Under the pieces are notes generated by a model. It was not told the DNA's origin. It made no database searches and saw only the letters and a program-made list of their open reading frames with translations. From positions 96,123-139,785 of the forward strand of contig KV425627.1 of NCBI GenBank assembly GCA_001632425.1: DNA of 43,663 nt. The letters are read 5' to 3'. How positions within the stretch are numbered: the stretch's first letter is position 1; each line of letters begins with the position of its first letter. This document shows positions 1-9,180 of this stretch, in pieces. Source of the DNA: Neolentinus lepideus HHB14362 ss-1. Lineage: Eukaryota; Basidiomycota; Agaricomycetes; Gloeophyllales; Gloeophyllaceae. The translations under genes were made by a program, and so were the position numbers.

Positions 1-380
1 TAGTACTAATCAGAGTCAACATACGTCCGAGTTAGAGATAGCGACTACCAACAGTGCTCCACTATAGAGCGTCGAAGACCACATAGCGCCGAGCAAGAGG
101 ACCATCGTACAGCGCCCATACAGCGCCGCACATATAGCGCTACATAGCGCATAGCGTCGCCTTCATCCTACAGACTGCCGCCAAGTAGCGACTTGGCGCC
201 AACCTTCCTTTAGCCCCACCTATACGTCTCACCACCACCCATCCCCTCCGAACTATATTACCCTTCGTTACCCCGGGCCTCGCAGCCATCTGACACCAAG
301 CGCTTTGGTGTTTGCTTTGTGGTTGTGTCTACCCTTTAGGTCTCTTTTCCGCGGGTCTCGTCGTGTGTCTGTGCATATCA
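1..380 (+). repeat. 3' part of a family-1 Gypsy LTR (copy 1), cut by the window start
   Basis: This stretch matches the last 380 bases of the LTRs ending at 12170, 22417 and 34465. It ends with the same GTGCATATCA. It abuts family-1 pol coding on the other strand, so it is an LTR (solo, or one end of an element extending left) inserted in the RNase H region of a family-1 copy. The left end and target duplication lie outside the window. Confidence 0.85.
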
Positions 381-841
381 ACGGGTAAGGAGGATGTATA
401 GTCAATGGGACATAGCACTGGTGACTCTAATAGTGCTTGCTTGAGATCTGCCTGCGCTAGCTCCTGTTTGGGGCCCCACTCGAAAGGGATGTCCTTGCAC
501 ATTAGTCTAGTGAGCACGTCGGTGCGATGTCTGAACTTCTTGATAAAGATCCTAAGTACGCCGACTGTTCCTAGGAAGGTGCGCACTTCAGATAGCGTTT
601 TGCAAGGGCCCCAATTCCTAATGACCGAGACTTTTGACTCATCTGGTATCCAACCTTTGTATGTGCAGCGATGCCCTATAACGACTATCTCTGGGCCGCA
701 TACCGTCAACTTCAAGCTGGAGAAAGTACTGCCGCAATAGCGCATGCACTGTATGACTCTATTGAGCATCTGAAAGTGCTCCCACACAAATCAACAGATA
801 GTGGGGTTCTCCACTATAGTCTCATATGATCCGTCTAGCTG
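381..841 (-). pseudogene. Family-1 Gypsy pol fragment (RT/RNase H connection)
   Basis: The minus-strand translation carries the segment running from the end of the RT thumb into the tethered RNase H, including an FLGTVGVLRIFIKKF block and PFEWGP. It closely parallels the plus-strand copy at about 16240-16625. An in-frame TGA (the C-stop-F position near 808) is shared with the plus copy, where related elements have CGA. The fragment is cut at 380 by a family-1 LTR and at 842 by the family-2 element. It resumes upstream at 8562, so it belongs to the same minus-strand copy. Confidence 0.85.
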
Positions 842-846
842 CTCAT

Positions 847-1368
847 TGTTAGGGAGTGACCCCGAACACATCTGTGTACTGTACACTTAGCGAAGTGTAC
901 TGCTATCTCAAGGCTTGGCCTTAGAGTATAGTCCTGTGAGTCCTCTATGCAAGGTAGTCTCACTAGCCGAGGGTAGAGTTCAGAGTAGGTGTAATATTAC
1001 AAGAAGGTAGAACTGGGGAAAGTACAAGATATGGTATGCCTTATATACCCCAGTCCCCTGCGCATGGACCAGCTATGGATGCTTGGTCATGTGTGGTTCT
1101 ACTCAGAGAAAGAACTACCTAGACTGATCTAGACCATATGAGTCAGAGAAAAGAACTACATGGAATGAACTAGAATGTTCATGCCAAGGCATGTGAATGA
1201 TGGATCCCGAGATCCCCTGACATCTAGGGAATATTTGTACATATAAGGAAAATGACTCTGTCCATGCTGAAGCATGTGAATAATGTGTAAGCAAAGCAAT
1301 AGGCATGTGATAAAGGAATTTGAAATATGACTCACTGCTCCATCCCGTGACCCACTATTTTTGTCACA
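847..1368 (-). repeat. 3' LTR of the family-2 Gypsy
   Basis: This 522-bp LTR is the same length as its partner at 8035-8556. I count 18 differences by eye: 17 are transitions and one a transversion, many at CpG/TpG/CpA. A TATATAAGG box reads on the minus strand at 1047-1039. The inner edge abuts a moderately purine-rich minus-strand tract (CTAGAAGCAGACTTAA), a possible plus-strand primer. Confidence 0.92.
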
Positions 1369-1402
1369 TTAAGTCTGCTTCTAGACTAAAGATCACTGAT
1401 CT

Positions 1403-2470
1403 TTAATCATGGCCATGAACACTGGTATTGCTCCCATTGTTGACTGAAGAAGTAGCATCCCAACTTTGATAGTCAGGGAGAGGAGAATTGCTGTGCCTAG
1501 CAAACTGGTAATGGCCAGTATCACGGATAACTTCCATGACAGCTGGAGCCGGTAGCATGGGGTGCGATTGAGGGCAACCGCTAGAGTAGTGGCTGGGTTG
1601 ACGTTGGCAGCAAACTCGGCAGCAGAATGTGAGGCACTGAACTGTGATGTGTCCCAGCCCATCACAGTTCCAGCAGCATGCTGTGCTTGACGACCTGTAG
1701 ATGGTAGGTTCGCACCGAGGGGCATACTGGGAGCATTGGGCCCAAGGTTGGGGTGGTGCTGGATGGGGAGTGGGTGGTCATGATGCCACATTCCATCTAA
1801 TTGGAACATGTTGGGGTGTAGGCCAGTCCCACGGGCCCAAGTGCTCTTGGAAGGGAAAGTGTGGTTCATCAGTGAAGGGAGGAGGTGGTTGGTTGACATT
1901 GATGGGGTTGGCTCTTGTGCCATCAGGGCAGAGTCGAGAGTGTCTCATAGCCTCGTGTAGGCATAAGAAGGTGGTGAGAGGGTCGGGGATGCCTCGATGA
2001 ATGAGGTGGTGAATGAGGCATTGTCCAATGTCCTCATGTCCTCCACATTCCCACCTGATACTGGTGAGGGCACCCTCAATGAGTACGAGAGCAGACTCCT
2101 GCTGGGCTCGGATGTGCTCGAGTTCTCCAATCTCTCTGGCAATGACATGGCCAATGGGATCAGCGGCTAGGATAGTGTGTAGTCCAGGGTCAGAGAGGTG
2201 GTCGATGAGAACACAATGGATTCAGTTGACGTAGGGGCCATCATGAAGGTGACACTCTCCAGAGTGCGATAGTTGGGGTGAGGGAAGGTGATGGCCTGAG
2301 TATGTGGACTCAAGGGGCGAGTTGGAGGCTAATGGCAGAGGGGCAGGATTGGAATCTACAGTCAAAGAGGTGGATGAGGAGGTTGGGGAGACAGTCGAAG
2401 GAATGGGTGGTAGTGGTCAGGCAATTTCATGGAGGTTGGTGGATGCGTGCATTTGATGGAGGGAGGGCAT
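1403..2470 (-). pseudogene. Extra 3' ORF of the family-2 Gypsy with a CCHC zinc knuckle
   Basis: Between the chromodomain and the 3' LTR a 356-codon frame can be read from ATG (2470-2468) to TAA (1405-1403). It has three internal stops, all TGA, each of which would be CGA before a C-to-T change. The first third is rich in Pro, Ser and Thr. The middle is a predicted helical segment (HVIAREIGELEHIRAQQESA). Near the C-terminus is a CX2CX4HX4C knuckle (CWNCDGLGHITVQC, about 1660-1620). Gypsy elements do not normally need a second nucleocapsid-like knuckle after pol, so it may be a nucleic-acid-binding accessory protein. A stop-free overlapping frame at 1393-1923 with hydrophobic stretches is more likely a shadow. 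Function unknown. Confidence 0.55.
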
Positions 2471-2505
2471 GCTTAAGTAGTTGGGAGTGAGTGAGGGAAT
2501 GCTGT

Positions 2506-2817
2506 TCAGCTTAGGTTCATTACGCATTTATAAGCATTGAGGAGCTCAGCTGCATTTCCCAATTTGGATTCTGGAAGGAACTGGTTTTCCGCTGATGGGT
2601 AGCTGAACCATTTGACTAGGTATTGTCTTTGAGCCTTGGTCCCATGATGTCCCATGATGGCTTCTATTTCATATTCTTCATCTCCATCTGTGTCCTCAGG
2701 TGGTGGTTGTAGGTAATTTGGGCCATGCACCTCATTCTCATGATACCTCAGAAGGAGCGAGGCATGGAAGACATCGTGGATTCTAGTCTTCCATGGAATG
2801 TCCAATTGGTAGGTCAA
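2506..2817 (-). pseudogene. Chromodomain at the C-terminus of family-2 integrase
   Basis: The translation starts in the integrase C-terminal region (HDVFHASLL) and continues into a chromodomain: an EYEIEAI strand, then YLVKWFSYPSAEN, then a PES..L..A.ELL helix. The usual aromatic cage is partly altered: the consensus W before PES is replaced (NQFLPES), and the KWKGY-type motif reads KWFSY. In chromoviruses this module directs integration toward marked heterochromatin, which fits the nested-repeat surroundings. It is joined to the integrase upstream (2956-3984) through a short frameshifted linker. Confidence 0.85.
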
Positions 2818-2839
2818 GGGGCCTAGATGCTTCTTGATC

Positions 2840-3984
2840 TTGAAGGGTCCTTCCTGTTTAGGTGCTGATTTCCATGAGGGGTATGGAATCTTAAAGTCCT
2901 GTGAGTCTAGCCAGACCTTTTCTCTGACTTCGAAGGGTTTGAAATTGGTTTTCTGTCATTCCTCCATTCTTCTCCTAGTGACCTCGTGTGCTGCTGCTGC
3001 TTCTTTTCTGATGTTTTCTAGATGTTTCAGCCTATCCTCGACTGATGGAATCATCGATCCTGGAATGCGAGGTGATGTTCGAGTGTTGTATCCCATGAGG
3101 AGATAGAAGGGGGATGCAGGCCTTGCTGAATGGATGCATTGATTATGCACAAATTCTGCTTCAGATAAGACATTTGCCCAGTTGTTAGGGTCTTGGGTGC
3201 AGAAGATGCACAGGTACATCTCCAATTCTTGGTTGACTCGTTCTGTTTCCCCATCAGTTTGAGGGTGATAAGCTGTGCTCATCTTTGATTTGATGCCCAG
3301 TAGCCAGCAGGTTTCTTGGAAAACCTTAGCCACAAATTGTGGGCCTCTATCTGAAATGATAGTGTCTGGAAGTCCAAATTGTCGGAAGACTGTTCTGTGA
3401 AAAACTTCTGCTGTGCCTTCCGCATCGATAGTCTTGTTGCATGGTTCTATAATCACCCCCTTTGTACATCCATGGTCTACCATGACCATGACTGAATCAT
3501 AGCCATTGGATAATGGCAGGTCAGTGATGAAATCGACTGACATGGTTGAGAATGGTTCATTTTGTTCCGGGCCCTTGATGGGCATGAGGGGGGGTCGTGT
3601 TGGGTGTGTGTTAACCTTGTTCTGTTGGCAGGTGGCACAGCCCTTCATGTAATGCTGAGTGAAGATAAACATTCCCGGCCACCAGTAGTGCTGGCGGAGA
3701 AGTTCATAAGTCTTATAAACTCTGGGATGTCCTGCTAGGGTGCTGTCGTGATTCTGTTGGATCAGACTTCACTGCAGTTCCCTATTGTCAGGAATGTAAA
3801 GACAGTTTTTGAAGAAGATACGATCTCCCTGCACCAACCAGTCAGACAATTGGGTCTTGAAAGGGGCTGGACCACCCTGCTTCAGTGTGTTCAGTGCCTT
3901 TTCCCAGGTGTCATCCTTGATGGTGATGGTGGTGATACAGCTGTTGTCAGTGGATGTGTTTTGACATTTCATGGGTGGTGCTAA
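2840..3984 (-). pseudogene. Family-2 integrase (HHCC zinc domain and DDE core)
   Basis: Reading down the minus strand there is an N-terminal HHCC zinc domain: HDSTLAGH, then KTYELLRQHYWWPGM, then CATC about 40 residues on. The catalytic core follows, with D in MSVDFITDLP, D in IISDRGPQF and E in TDGETERVNQE. All three acidic residues are present. A TGA near 3775 (ELQ-stop-SL) precedes the zinc domain. Downstream frames shift before the chromodomain. The intact DDE triad in an otherwise stop-ridden copy suggests recent loss. It would have inserted the cDNA copy into chromatin. Confidence 0.88.
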
Positions 3985-4369
3985 AGGTATGAGGTCCTCT
4001 GATAGCGGCAATTGAGGATGCTTCATAGTAGGACTCGTGTCCATAATGTCTGGGTGGTTCAGACCGTCACCTACAATCCATTCCTCTGTGGGATCGGGTA
4101 GTGGAAGTATTAGGGGATTTGGTGGAGGCGTGAGGGGTCACTCTATGATATCCATAGAGGTGTCCAACCATTCACTGATGGTGGGTGATGGTGGAGCTGT
4201 GGAGTCTAAGGGTTCTATGGTCTGCATAGGTTCTGGTTGTGCTGGGGGTTCATACTCCTTGAGTGAGGTAGGGGGTTCTATGGGGTCCTGCTCCATAGGA
4301 GTGGGATGCACAGTTGGTAGTGCTTCATGTTTCACTGGCTTGGGTTTTGTGCCTGTGGGAGAGTAAACA

Positions 4370-4935
4370 TTGATGATGGCAACAGGATTTGATCCTCATT
4401 GTCTGTATCCCCATCTGCATGATCTGCTCATCAAGAGAGTGCATCAGCCTGGATGATGTGTCATCCAGGAACATGCTTGAGGTTCAGATTGAATTGTGAA
4501 AGGTACAGAGACCATTGGGCTTGTCACTGGGTGAGTCGTTGTGCTGATTGGAAATACCTGATATTGTGATGGTCGCAGTGTACTGTGATAGGATGATTAG
4601 AACCTTTGAGATGATGTTTCCATTCTTCTAGTCCGTGAATGATGCCCAGCATCTCCCTGTCGTATATCTCGTAATTCTGTTGGGCTTGGTCAAACAGTTT
4701 TGAGATAAACCCGCAAGGATGCCAGTTGCCATTAATGTCTTGTTGTCATAGGACAGCTCCTGATGTGACCTTGGATGCATCTGTTTCCAGGATGAAGGGT
4801 TTGCTTTTATCTGGCATCAAAAGCATTGGTCCTCCCTGAAATAGCTTTTTCAATGTCCTAAATGCCCATTCCTGTGTGGTTGTCCACTGCCATGATTGAT
4901 CCTTCTTGGTGAGCAATGTTAGCGGTTTGCTGATT
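4370..4935 (-). pseudogene. Family-2 RNase H domain
   Basis: The minus strand encodes a Ty3-type RNase H: KPFILETDASKVTSGAVL with the first catalytic Asp, NYEIYDREML with the catalytic Glu, then HCDHHNIRYF with a further Asp, ending in a VPG...DALS motif. In-frame TGA codons fall after GAVL, in LTQ-stop-QAQW, after VPG and twice after DALS. At each place the family usually has Arg, consistent with CGA to TGA. The part between this domain and the integrase (about 3990-4370) is a Pro/Glu-rich spacer. Confidence 0.85.
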
Positions 4936-5312
4936 TCAGCGAAATGTGGGATGAACTGCCTGTAGAAGTTGCAGAACCCTAGGAAGGATCAAACATCCTT
5001 GACCTTCTGTGGTGTTGGCCAGTCTGCAATTCCGTTGAGCTTGACTGGGTCCATGGCGACGTAATTCTCCTTGACGATCATTCCAAGATATTCGACTTCG
5101 GATTTGGTGAACTTGCACTTCTCTTTCTTCAGGTACAGATCTGCTTCCTGAAGGCATTGAAGCACTTGTTTAGTTCGTTGTTTGTCTTCTTCTGGGGTTG
5201 TCAAGAATATAAGGATGTCATCCATGTAGATGATCAGCCACCCTTCCAACAGCATGTCATGGAAGATGTTGTTCATCATTGATTGGAATGTCGCTGGGGA
5301 ATTGCATAGACC

Positions 5313-5493
5313 GATGATGGGGTACGAGGCCCTGGACACTCTGACAAATTCGAAGTTAAAGAAACTTATAGTCAGAGCTTGACTACTGCACAATAGCTCA
5401 GTGGTAAGAGCACCACAGCACGATTATGGGAGGTCACTGGTTCAATTCCAGCTTGTGCCATTTTCCTGGGTTAGCTCATTTGACTCTATCATC
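5313..5493 (+). mobile_element. 181-bp insert carrying a tRNA-like gene inside the Gypsy RT
   Basis: The segment interrupts the RT codons exactly between ...TTTTTTGGT and CTATGCAATTCC (minus-strand reading). A 3-bp duplication, ACC, flanks it (5310-5312 and 5494-5496). The ends are imperfect inverted repeats: GATGATGGGGT at the left, and GATGATAGAGT when the right end is read on the other strand. The differences are two G/A changes. There is no poly(A) or simple-repeat tail as in a classical SINE. The tRNA-like gene occupies the centre (5387-5460). It could be a TIR-type cassette around a tRNA gene or a very short non-autonomous element. I do not recognise a known family. Confidence 0.7.
5387..5460 (+). 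tRNA. tRNA-like gene or pseudogene (nominal anticodon ACG)
   Basis: A cloverleaf can be drawn. The acceptor is 5387-5393 with 5453-5459 (six pairs plus a T.C mismatch at the first). The D arm is GCTC...GAGC with AGTGGTAA. The anticodon stem 5413-5417/5425-5429 has one mismatch. The T arm is ACTGG-TTCAATT-CCAGC with one mismatch. The A box (TAGCTCAGTGG) and B box (GGTTCAATTCC) are both good, and TTTT follows directly at 5461-5464, a Pol III terminator. The anticodon loop reads GCACGAT, giving ACG (Arg) but with C instead of U at position 33. No CCA is needed in a eukaryotic gene. The three stem mismatches suggest decay. Confidence 0.65.
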
Positions 5494-6128
5494 ACCAAAA
5501 AACATGACCATGGGTTCAAATAGACCTTTGTTGGTGATAAATGCTGCCTTCCATTTGTCTCATTCCTTGATGCGCACATTGTTGTATCCTTTGCGCACAT
5601 CAAGTTTGGTGAAAATTTTGGCACCTTGGAGCTTGTCCAGAATTTCACTAATGAGAGGGATTGGGTATGCATTCTTCACCATCCAGTTGTTCAGGTACTG
5701 ATAGTCTTGGCAAGGTCATAGGTCACCATCCTTCTTTCCTATGAAGAAGAAGGGTGTGGCCATGGTCAAATATATCCTTTCCGCAGATTCTCCTCAAAGA
5801 ACTCGTCAAGCTTGACTTGTTCCTTTGGAGACATTGGGTACAGTTTGGCCTTTTTGGGAATAAAACCAGGTTTTAGATCGATGGCATGGTCATACATGGT
5901 ATGTCCAGGGAATCACTCCAATTTCTTCTTGCCAAAGACATTGGTGAATTCCTTGTACTGTTTGGGGACTTCCTCATGTATGGCAGATTTCTCTGCCTCA
6001 TGAGCCATGCGCATTACCGGGTTGACCTTTTTGCCTAAGCCTGTTTTGATGGACTCTCCTTCCTTTAGGTATCGGAACAAGAATTCATTGTCCATGTAAA
6101 GTTTCCGAAAGGATTCTTGGAGGTAAAT

Positions 6129-6814
6129 TCACTGGTAGCGCCTTTGGATTCCCTCAATCCTTTTGTGATAGTCCTGTTGACATCTTGACCCTGTGATTCT
6201 AGGAAATCGTATTCCTGCCCAGTGCGCACTTGGATTGGTTCCCCCTTGTTTATCCTCGCATGACTGCCTCTGACCTTGGTCAGCACGCCATGCATCAGGA
6301 TGTTTGGAGGGTTCCATTAATCCATCTTTGGCATGGGGTTGATTCCTGTACCACAGGTCTTCTTCATCATCAATTTCTTCGACTGTAGGGAATCTGATTT
6401 CCCTGGTGCTGAATTGGATCATTGGATCTTCCTTCTTCACCCAGTCATAGCCTAAGATGACATCATCCTCGATGTTGGCTAGGACAAAGTGGTGTAGCTT
6501 TGCTTTGCCCTTGATCTTCATTTTGGCATAGACACAGTGTGTGATGAGACCTCCTTTCAGGACAGTCCCATCTGCTGTTCTTGCAATGATTGATTTAGGG
6601 AGTTGATGTGTAGGGAATTTGTGTTCCCGAGCAAATTTGTTGCTCATGATCTTTCCCATGCATCCAGAATCGATGAGGGCTTTGGTTTCGACGTCTTGCC
6701 ATCCAATTGTTACTGGGATAAATAATGATCGCTCATTGACCAAGTCTCCTAGTATTACGAGTGAATGTGCGAGAAGGAGCAAACTCAGCATCAATTTGAG
6801 TCGCCCTAGGCAAA
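6129..6814 (-). pseudogene. Family-2 aspartic protease and N-terminal pol region
   Basis: The frame opens right after the slippery site and contains the retropepsin signature ALIDSGCMGKIMS (catalytic D-S-G), then a flap-like region and a VILGYDWVKKEDP motif that corresponds to the second ILG turn. It lies in the -1 frame relative to gag. The end of this frame runs past a frame change near 6295 into sequence leading to the RT. The protease would process Gag-Pol in the particle. Confidence 0.85.
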
Positions 6815-7897
6815 ACCCTCTAATTCTCCAAATATCTCGACCCTTTCATTGAGGGTGAGTTGCTTGAACATCTCTTTGAGCATCTGAATGTGTTCGGTCT
6901 TGTCAGAGTTAGCATGAGGTTTCTTGTCACGTCTAACTTTCTTGACTATGACTTCTTCTTCTTTGTCATTGTCAAACTCTTCTTCTTCGCTCTCGAGATC
7001 CTCATCGTCCTTGGCCTTGCGCACCTTGGTAAAAGGTTTCTTGGTGTTACCCTTTTTCTTGTGTGCAATGGCAAGATGCTCTTTGCTTCTGCATACAAAG
7101 CAATGACCTTCCTTTTTGTACTGCTCCCGCTGTGCCTCAGTGAGCCTGTCGACATCCATGGCATCAGGGTCTTTGGCCTTCGAGTATCAGGGAGTGAAGG
7201 TCATGGTCGCCATTGCCTTGCCTTTGCTGACATTGAGGTGAGCCAGCCTCTTTCGATACTGGTTGTCCAGTCGAGCGGTGATCTTGTACCATTCCTTGAT
7301 GGTGGTGGGCATCTTTTTGAGACCGTAGATATGGTTGAGTAGCTTTGGTTGAAGCCTGTCTTTGAAAAACTTGATAAGAGCTGCATCGTCTTTGAGCCCA
7401 CTGCGTGAGGCATAGATGCGGAACTCTTGGATGTATTCATCCACTGTCTTGGTCTGTTTGAGGTAGCGCAGCTTGGTGATAGCGCTGCCTGCCATGTCCA
7501 TCTCCAAGAAAGATCCTTCTATGGCAGCTTGGAACTCCTTGTATTCCCCTAGCTGCATGCTCCCATTCTCATCCTTGTTTGATAACACGAAGGATTCTGC
7601 CCATGGTCCTGCACTTCCTCCTTTCATAAAGGATAGTGCAAATACGATCTTCTTTTCATCTGTATCATAGATGGCTCAGTTGACCGCTGTGTAGAGGTCC
7701 ACAGAGATTAAGAAGCCTCTGAGCTTGTCACACAACCCATCGAAGGGGTCAGGCTGACCAATTTTGAGCTCTTTTGCTTCAGGCATCGTTATCTGTGAAT
7801 GAGGTGCGGTGACAATTGGGGTTCCTGGAAGTGATTGTTCTTTGTCATCTCTCAAGGGGTTCAGTGTTAACCCTTGTTCTCCTGGGGTAGCCACCAT
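6806..7897 (-). pseudogene. Family-2 gag (capsid and nucleocapsid)
   Basis: The ATG at 7897-7895 starts a Gag of fungal chromovirus type: PDPFDG, then a capsid stretch with AGPWAESF, FLEMDMAGSAITKLRYLKQ and VDEYIQEFRIYAS, then DAMDVDRLTEAQREQY before a zinc knuckle. The knuckle reads CFVCRSKEHLAIAH, so the last ligand is His rather than Cys. A Lys/Glu-rich tail follows to TAG at 6808-6806. Two internal TGA codons (near 7676 and 7187) fall where Arg is common in the family. The end overlaps the protease frame through the heptamer at 6818-6812. Confidence 0.85.
6812..6818 (-). promoter_or_regulatory. Candidate -1 frameshift slippery heptamer G GGT TTT
   Basis: Minus-strand reading of gag is GAG GGT TTT GCC TAG. 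G-GGT-TTT fits the X XXY YYZ rule and lies one codon before the gag stop. Slipping back one base leads straight into an open frame to the protease D-S-G. This is the expected Gag to Gag-Pol control point. No downstream pseudoknot was evaluated. Confidence 0.6.
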
Positions 7898-8034
7898 GAT
7901 GTTGGTGAGCTGTAGGGTGATTGATAGCTATCGATACCACTCCTAGTCCTAGTTCCTGGCAACGATGTTGTTGCGATGTGTCCGTGCCTAGACTTGAGAG
8001 ACGTCGGCGTGTGGTGTAGAAGAGTTCTACCTAA

Positions 8035-8556
8035 TGTTAGGGAGTGACCCTGAACACATCCGTGTACTGTACACTTAGCGAAGTGTACTGCTATCTCAAG
8101 GCTTGGCTTTAGAGTATAGTCCTGTGAGTCCTCTACACGAGGTAGTCTCACTAGCCGAGGGTAGAGTTCAGAGTAGGTGTAATATTACAAGAAGGTAGAA
8201 CTGGGGAAAGTACAAGATATGGTATGCCTTATATACCCCAGTCCCCTGCGCATGGACCAGCTATGGATGCTTGGTCATGTGTGGTTCTACTCAGAGAAAG
8301 AACTACCTAGACTGATCTAGACCGTATGAGTCAGAGAAAAGAACTACATGGAACGAACTAGAATGTTCATGCCAAGGCATGTGAATGATGGATCCCGAGA
8401 TCCCCCAACATCTAGGGAATATTTGTACATATAAGGAAAATGACTCTGTCCATGCTGAAGCATGTGAATGATGTGTAAGCAAAGCAATAGGCATGTGATA
8501 AAGGAATTTGAAATATGACTCACCGCTCCATCCCATGACCTGCTATTTTCATAACA
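8035..8556 (-). repeat. 5' LTR of the family-2 Gypsy
   Basis: Partner of 847-1368 with TGTTA/TAACA ends. It is followed on the minus strand by TTAGGTAGAACTC, which would be the primer-binding region. It does not start with the usual TGG, so the primer is not obvious to me. Confidence 0.92.
8227..8235 (-). promoter_or_regulatory. TATA box of the family-2 5' LTR promoter
   Basis: The minus strand reads GGGGTATATAAGGCATACC. The box is in the correct direction to transcribe gag-pol. The same box is present in the 3' LTR at 1047-1039. Confidence 0.6.
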
Positions 8557-8561
8557 CTCAT

Positions 8562-9180
8562 AGCGTGTTGGTGGTCCCTTCACCAGAACATCATTGATGT
8601 AGGGAATGGTGTGCTCAGGAATCTCAGGTTGTAGGATAGTGGTAATGGCATTGTGGAAGATGGGGACTGAATTGCTCCAGCCCATAGGAAGAGTGACTAG
8701 TCACATAGCGCCGAAGGGTGTCTGGAAGGTGGTCAGGTCACATGAGGATTCCGCTATTTCTCACTTGTCGTAGCCCATGTATAAGTCTAACATAGCGCTG
8801 CATGCACACTTTGCAAACTGTTCGGCCATATGATCTGGGATGAGGATGACGCCTGAGTGTTGTATGGTGACTGCATTGAGGGGCTCGAGACTGTGGACTA
8901 AGCAGAGAGATTTGCCATCTTTCTTGACGACGCAGAACCAGCACGACCTATAAGAGGCATTGGATGGTTCATAGACTCCCGCTGCTATCTTGCATTTGAT
9001 CACAGCACACACTTTGGGGTAGATTCCAGGCAGTATCAGTATGTTGCGCTGGATCCACGGTGTGTGCAGGAGTACTGGGAAATCGATGGGAGGGAAGAAT
9101 TCTTTCTTGAAGCATCCGCACTCGTTGTCGTTCCATGCGAAGGCTTCATTTTGCTTGCACATGAAGTCATCTAGTAGCAT
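8562..9180 (-). pseudogene. Family-1 Gypsy RT fragment (minus copy)
   Basis: This is the continuation of the copy interrupted at 842. It encodes DDFMCKQNEAFAW, FFPPIDFPVLLHTPWIQRN, VYEPSNASYRSCWF and HSLEPLNAVTIQHSGV, ending with the MLDLYMGYDK palm region and LPMGWSNSVPIFH. TGA stops after GYDK and before LVTLPMG are the same as in the plus copy. The part nearest 8562-8800 looks essentially identical to 15960-16200. Farther upstream the differences are almost all C/T and G/A. Its upstream part resumes at 10562. Confidence 0.88.

Larger units (their letters stand above)
4936..6128 (-). pseudogene. Family-2 reverse transcriptase, split by a 181-bp insertion
   Basis: Fingers and palm are recognisable: [32 protein letters not shown] then [22 protein letters not shown] with the first palm Asp, LFEPMVMFFG, then [11 protein letters not shown] and IIYMDDIL (the YMDD catalytic pair), followed by the KCKF...EYLG thumb. 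In-frame TGA codons occur after KKKLE, GYI and GDL. A short deletion after GYI shifts the frame. At the G|L position between FFG and CNSPA a 181-bp foreign insert (5313-5493) interrupts the domain. Removing it in the mind restores a continuous motif, so the insertion came after this copy was made. Confidence 0.88.
847..8556 (-). mobile_element. Complete chromodomain Ty3/Gypsy element (family 2), decayed
   Basis: A 7,710-bp element reads on the minus strand: 5' LTR (8556-8035), gag, protease, RT, RNase H, integrase, chromodomain, an extra 3' ORF, 3' LTR (1368-847). Ends are TGTTA...TAACA. The 5-bp target duplication CTCAT is at 842-846 and 8557-8561, and the target (family-1 pol) resumes exactly on both sides. 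The gag/PR junction uses a -1 shift. Many in-frame TGA codons and a small RT deletion show that the copy is dead. The order and the chromodomain make it a chromovirus. Confidence 0.93.

Noticed and set aside
1393..1923. A 176-residue minus-strand frame with two hydrophobic stretches that could be an env-like membrane protein
   Set aside because: The overlapping frame contains a clean CCHC knuckle, runs colinearly through 356 codons and needs only CGA-type changes. The hydrophobic frame is probably its shadow, though conservation data could reverse this.
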